Shown here: one piece after another, positions 13,427 to 16,843 of the stretch
How positions within the stretch are numbered: the stretch's first letter is position 1
How the letters are laid out: the number at the start of each line of letters is the position of its first letter
Assembly (NCBI GenBank): GCA_021162325.1
Contig: JAGGYV010000286.1
Span: 1 to 16,843, forward strand
From: Desulfobacteraceae bacterium
GTDB taxonomy: Bacteria > Desulfobacterota > Desulfobacteria > Desulfobacterales > Desulfosalsimonadaceae
Direction: 5' to 3'
DNA length: 16,843 nucleotides
Program-made: the position numbers and the translations under genes
The notes under the pieces: generated by a model
Database searches by the model: none
The model's input: only the letters and a program-made list of their open reading frames with translations
What the model was told of the DNA's origin: nothing

Positions 13427-16015
13427 GTGTTCCCATTAAATCCGACTCCGCCTGCTACCACACATTCTTTCCCAAAATATTCTTTGACTGCCCCCATCTA
13501 TTACCGCCCACTCATCCCGCTGCTCATTGCATTTATCGCGGGCATTACCACTGCCAATTATCTGCCTGAACATACAGGGCTTATCTATTTTTGCATTCTT
13601 GTATCAGCCGCTATGATCGTTTACTCAATTTGCCGACACAAAAATGCCAGACTTTCTCCTTTGTTCCTTTTTTTCTTTCTGGGGTATTATACCTTAACGC
13701 CATGGCTGGCTTCATCTTTTTCGAAAGACCATATCAATTTTTATGTCAATGACCATATTAAATGGGAAATATCAGGCATCATAGAAGACCCGCTCATGTC
13801 TCAGGGCTTACGAACGGTCTGTATTATAAACCATCTCCGGTTATCCCGCCCCAACAGTCATGAATCACCGATTTCCGTCAAAGGAAAAATACGGGCCGTC
13901 ATTTACGGAAAACCAGGCCGCCTGACCATTGGCGACCGGTTGACATTTACCAGCAAAATCAGACCATTTACAAATTTTAAAAACACCGGCGGATTTGATT
14001 ATATCAGATACATGACGTTTAAGCAGGTCCAGGGCAATGCGTATGCGTCTTTTCAAAAAATCACCATTGGGCCTTTTGTAAATAATTTACAAAAAAAATT
14101 ATCATCCGCCCGACTTAAAATTTCCGCCCTCATCGATCAGGCATCTGACGGCGATGCGAACGCCATATTACATGCCCTGATTCTGGGTAACCGTCGACTA
14201 ATTTCAAAACCCCTGCGTCAGGCATTCAACCGGGCGGGGATCAGCCATATTCTGGCTATTTCCGGCCTGCATATCGGCATTGTCGCCTCTTTTTCCTTTT
14301 TCATGCTTACATGGCTGCTTTCCCGATTTAACCCTTTCCTGCGGCATGCCTGGACACGAAAAGGAGCAGCGGTTTTATCCCTTATACCAATTGGTATCTA
14401 CGGCATCATGGCCGGTATGTCGCCTTCCACCCAGCGGGCCGTGATTATGGTGGGCGTATTTCTTTTAACGTTTCTTATCGAACGCGACCATAATTTAATC
14501 AATACCGTATCGATTGCCGCTTTGATCATTTTAATCATTTCCCCGCCTTCCCTTTTTTCCATTTCATTTCAGCTGTCGTTTGCAGCGGTACTCTCGATTA
14601 TCTATGGGATTTCCAGAATATTCCAGGCAAATGAGCCTCCCAATAACAGTGTGTCTTATCTGGTAAAAAAACTGGCGTCGTTCGTTACCGTATCAGGCCT
14701 TGCCATTATCGGTACCGCCCCTTTAACCATGCTTTATTTTAACCAGATATCGTTGACGGGAATTTTTTCCAACCTGATTTTTATTCCATTAATTGGATTT
14801 GCTGTTGTGCCGGTGGGTTTGTTTTCCGTTATGGTATTACTGCCTGTCTGTTCCAGTGCCGCCTTTTGGGGCCTGAAAGTATGCGACATTATCCTGACTT
14901 TTTCCATTGAGTGGATTAACCGAATTGCAAATTTGCCGTATGCGGCTATAAAAACAATTACCCCATCGTTCATTGAGATGATCTGCGCGTATGCATTGTT
15001 TGGATCTGTTTTGTACTTATTATTTCCCAAGACAGAACAAAATCCGAAGAATACCACCCAAAATGTTAAAAAATCCTTTTCCAACAGGAAATGGGTGCTA
15101 ATGTTTGCCGGTATTTCATTGTTCGTATTGTCAGCTGATATTTATTACTGGATTGAAAAACGCTGGGGAAAAGAGGACCTGACGGTTTCAATCGTGGATG
15201 TGGGACAGGGCAATGCCGCACTGTTGGAAATGCCGGGCGGCCAATGCGCGCTTATTGACGGGGGCGGGTATTCAACCAATTCTATTTTTGATATTGGCGA
15301 AAAGGTAATCGCGCCATTTTTGTGGCGAAAAAAAATTAAAACCGTCGAAACAGTCATTCTGACGCATTATGATGCGGATCACTTAAACGGCCTTATCTAC
15401 ATTCTGAACCATTTCAATGTCAGGCAGGTTTTCGCCAATCATGACACGGCCACCTGTTCTAAAAACAAAGACTTTCTCGATGTAATTCATAATAAACAAA
15501 TCCATTATCCGCCGTATAATACGTTTTCAAAAAATTTAGAAATAAACGGGGTGCAGATAAAAACATTTTATCCTGTAAAAAACTTTGAAGACCTTTCATT
15601 AAAAGACGCATGGCGGGATTCAAACAATAATTCAATGGTGGTTCAGGTGAATTTCGGAAAAAATAGTATCCTTTTTCCAGGAGATATTATGAAGGAAGCT
15701 GAAAAAGAACTCGTTAATTTGAATTGTGATATACAATCCACCATCATGGTGGCCCCCCATCACGGCAGCAATAGTTCCAGTACACAAAAATTTCTAAAAC
15801 GGGTCAATCCGGAATATATTATTATTTCATGCGGCACCCAAAATCGATTCGGTTTTCCAGCGCCTGAAGTGATGGCGCGTTATGAAAAGAACAAAATATT
15901 AACATTTCGGACAGATATAAATGGTGAAATCTCTATAACCAATGATGGTAAGCATCTTATTCTGGAACCGCTGAACGGGGAAAAGATATCGTTAGGGGAT
16001 CATTTACGCCAATAA
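13427..16015 (+). CDS. comEC: ComEC/Rec2 DNA internalisation channel
   Basis: This is an 862-residue, full-length three-part ComEC. The N-terminal region has TM helices and an OB-like DUF4131 part (about 25-200). The central Competence domain of many TM helices (about 235-520) contains the hallmark 'AISGLHIGIV' near 277-286. The C-terminal metallo-beta-lactamase-like domain (about 582-850) has D-V-G-Q-G-N, H647-Y-D-A-D-H652, P751-G-D753 and H778-H779-G780. The metal-site residues are kept, so the domain may be an active nuclease acting on the strand not imported. The only start near the expected N-terminus is GTG at 13427, one base after the murA stop and without a clear SD, which suggests translation by coupling. 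I see no pilus or ComEA gene nearby. Confidence 0.92.
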   Translation: MFPLNPTPPATTHSFPKYSLTAPIYYRPLIPLLIAFIAGITTANYLPEHTGLIYFCILVSAAMIVYSICRHKNARLSPLFLFFFLGYYTLTPWLASSFSKDHINFYVNDHIKWEISGIIEDPLMSQGLRTVCIINHLRLSRPNSHESPISVKGKIRAVIYGKPGRLTIGDRLTFTSKIRPFTNFKNTGGFDYIRYMTFKQVQGNAYASFQKITIGPFVNNLQKKLSSARLKISALIDQASDGDANAILHALILGNRRLISKPLRQAFNRAGISHILAISGLHIGIVASFSFFMLTWLLSRFNPFLRHAWTRKGAAVLSLIPIGIYGIMAGMSPSTQRAVIMVGVFLLTFLIERDHNLINTVSIAALIILIISPPSLFSISFQLSFAAVLSIIYGISRIFQANEPPNNSVSYLVKKLASFVTVSGLAIIGTAPLTMLYFNQISLTGIFSNLIFIPLIGFAVVPVGLFSVMVLLPVCSSAAFWGLKVCDIILTFSIEWINRIANLPYAAIKTITPSFIEMICAYALFGSVLYLLFPKTEQNPKNTTQNVKKSFSNRKWVLMFAGISLFVLSADIYYWIEKRWGKEDLTVSIVDVGQGNAALLEMPGGQCALIDGGGYSTNSIFDIGEKVIAPFLWRKKIKTVETVILTHYDADHLNGLIYILNHFNVRQVFANHDTATCSKNKDFLDVIHNKQIHYPPYNTFSKNLEINGVQIKTFYPVKNFEDLSLKDAWRDSNNNSMVVQVNFGKNSILFPGDIMKEAEKELVNLNCDIQSTIMVAPHHGSNSSSTQKFLKRVNPEYIIISCGTQNRFGFPAPEVMARYEKNKILTFRTDINGEISITNDGKHLILEPLNGEKISLGDHLRQ

Positions 16016-16020
16016 TATTT

Positions 16021-16182
16021 TCAGGTATCCTGCTTTCTTTGACGCTCCAGAGCGGATAAAACAGATGCCGGATTACGCTCTACGCGGTAATTCGGCCGAC
16101 AATGATGATAACCCCCAATTATTTCATTAATTCCTTCTATTACCAGATCCAACGCCTCAGTTCGTGCCTTTATAAGAGGATA
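16021..16182 (-). pseudogene. Possible C-terminal remnant of an unidentified gene
   Basis: A stop-bounded frame of 53 codons has no good start codon but reads like protein: an amphipathic helix-like segment 'ARTEALDLVIEGINEIIGGY', then 'HHCRPNYRVERNPAS', then a charged end 'VLSALERQRKQDT'. It converges on comEC with five bases between the stops. I do not recognise the family. The missing N-terminus suggests a decayed gene, but a chance open frame is possible. Confidence 0.3.
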
Positions 16183-16403
16183 TCAAGTATGGTTTGGTTT
16201 TAATATCCCCTCAAAAAATGAGCAATTGCAACTTTTTTCAAAATTAGACACCTCAAAATCTTGTATGTCCTCAAAACAAAAAATATTACGTAAAGTTATC
16301 GATATGCTTCACTGCTGATATTTTCTGTGCTATTATCGTTTTGGGTGTATGGTGGCAGGAAAAAATGTTGTATTTTTACATCAGGTAAAAATTACATATA
16401 CGG

Positions 16404-16593
16404 CCCCGGAATTCCGCGTTTACGCGAAACTCAGGGGACTGTGGATCAGAAAAAATCCATCATCATGCGTAGGGTGGATTAGCGAAGCGTAATCCACCAC
16501 TGAAGATAAATATCCTGCCCCCGGAATTTAAGTCAATATTTACAATGAGTCGCCGGATATATTTCAATAAATAGGTATGCTGTCCCCGGAATT
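16404..16593 (+). repeat. Three dispersed CCCCGGAATT motifs
   Basis: CCCCGGAATT occurs at 16404-16413, 16519-16528 and 16584-16593. The last two follow similar text (ATCCTGC and TATGCTGT). The first is followed by CGCGTTTACGCG and then AGGGG, making a palindromic block. Such short GC-rich motifs in AT-rich spacers resemble REP sequences linked to Y1-type transposases; no transposase gene is present here. Confidence 0.45.
16473..16498. repeat. Perfect hairpin repeat GGTGGATTA / TAATCCACC
   Basis: A 9-bp perfect inverted repeat around GCGAAGCG forms a strong hairpin. It matches the general form of the widespread 'GTAGGGTGGATTAGCG...CGTAATCCACC' intergenic repeat of environmental bacteria. Confidence 0.7.
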
Positions 16594-16843
16594 CGCGTTC
16601 GGAATTCGGATTATTTTCTTAAAGTGCTCTTTTTGGCACCAAAAACATAGCACTAAGCCAATTTTGAGGCCTATTTTTTACATCATTCTTTGAATTTTCA
16701 ATTACTTGATTTGGCCCGACAAAAATTCATTATTGTATTTATTTGATAACACACCTGATTTTTTCTTGTCATATACTCATTTCTTCTATATAATTTTTTA
16801 AATTTTGAAACCATCCGATCAATCGATTGCTGTTTTTACAAAA

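Larger units (their letters stand above)
16016..16843. other. Long gene-free region with repeats and decayed sequence
   Basis: These 828 bp after comEC contain no intact gene of convincing length. They hold a possible gene-tail remnant on the minus strand (16021-16182), a perfect hairpin repeat (16473-16498) and three copies of CCCCGGAATT. From about 16600 to the end the sequence is AT-rich with nothing I can assign. The pattern suggests an old mobile-element or REP-type site. Confidence 0.6.

Noticed and set aside
16016..16040. CAGG-TAT-CCTG hairpin as a comEC terminator
   Set aside because: The stem is only four to five bases and is not followed by a proper T run.
16324..16352. TTCACT-N17-TATTAT promoter-like pair
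   Set aside because: The boxes are near consensus, but no gene or RNA structure follows; the region is AT-rich so chance matches are expected.
16619..16726. Minus-strand 35-codon frame ending LVPKRAL
   Set aside because: It reads plausibly as a protein tail but has no start, stops lie directly upstream, and such lengths occur by chance in AT-rich DNA.
1..16843. CRISPR array, tRNA or rRNA genes, integrase or attachment sites
   Set aside because: No regularly spaced repeats of CRISPR size, no tRNA-like cloverleaf and no recombinase or transposase gene were seen.

Overview
The window looks like chromosomal DNA from a sulfate-reducing member of the Desulfobacterota, probably a Desulfobacteraceae-type organism. 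The strongest marker is a complete qrcABCD cluster. Qrc is the menaquinone reductase that links periplasmic cytochrome c3 electrons to the quinone pool in sulfate respirers. A System II (ResB/CcsA) cytochrome c maturation pair just upstream, moderate GC content and genome-type palindromic repeats agree with this. The species cannot be fixed from the sequence alone.

Layout. (1) 1-3716, minus strand: a cell-envelope operon read lpoB-like lipoprotein, then a COG3014-like TPR lipoprotein, then an MscS-family channel cut by the left window edge. The two lipoprotein genes are separated by a spacer carrying a degenerate palindromic repeat. (2) 3717-4044: a divergent promoter region. (3) 4045-6303, plus strand: resB and ccsA/resC, the haem export and ligation module. 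(4) 6465-11893: qrcA (membrane-anchored multihaem cytochrome c), qrcB (Tat-exported molybdopterin-oxidoreductase-like subunit), qrcC (four-cluster ferredoxin subunit) and qrcD (NrfD-type membrane subunit). These are followed by a small ORF for a 54-residue single-pass membrane protein with a strong ribosome binding site and a His/Asp-rich tail. A strong rho-independent terminator closes the operon after this small gene, which puts the gene inside it. (5) 11987-12100: an inverted-repeat intergenic element. (6) 12160-16015: murA (peptidoglycan precursor synthesis) and comEC (DNA uptake channel), one base apart. (7) 16016-16843: no intact gene; repeat and decayed sequence, including a perfect hairpin repeat, three copies of a CCCCGGAATT motif and one possible gene-tail remnant.

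How the genes work together: ResB/CcsA would attach haem to QrcA and other periplasmic cytochromes. QrcA would take electrons from type I cytochrome c3, pass them through QrcB and QrcC, and QrcD would deliver them to menaquinone. The best candidate for something undescribed is the 54-residue protein, a possible fifth Qrc subunit. A four-unit, 14-bp tandem repeat spanning the qrcD stop codon lies immediately before it.
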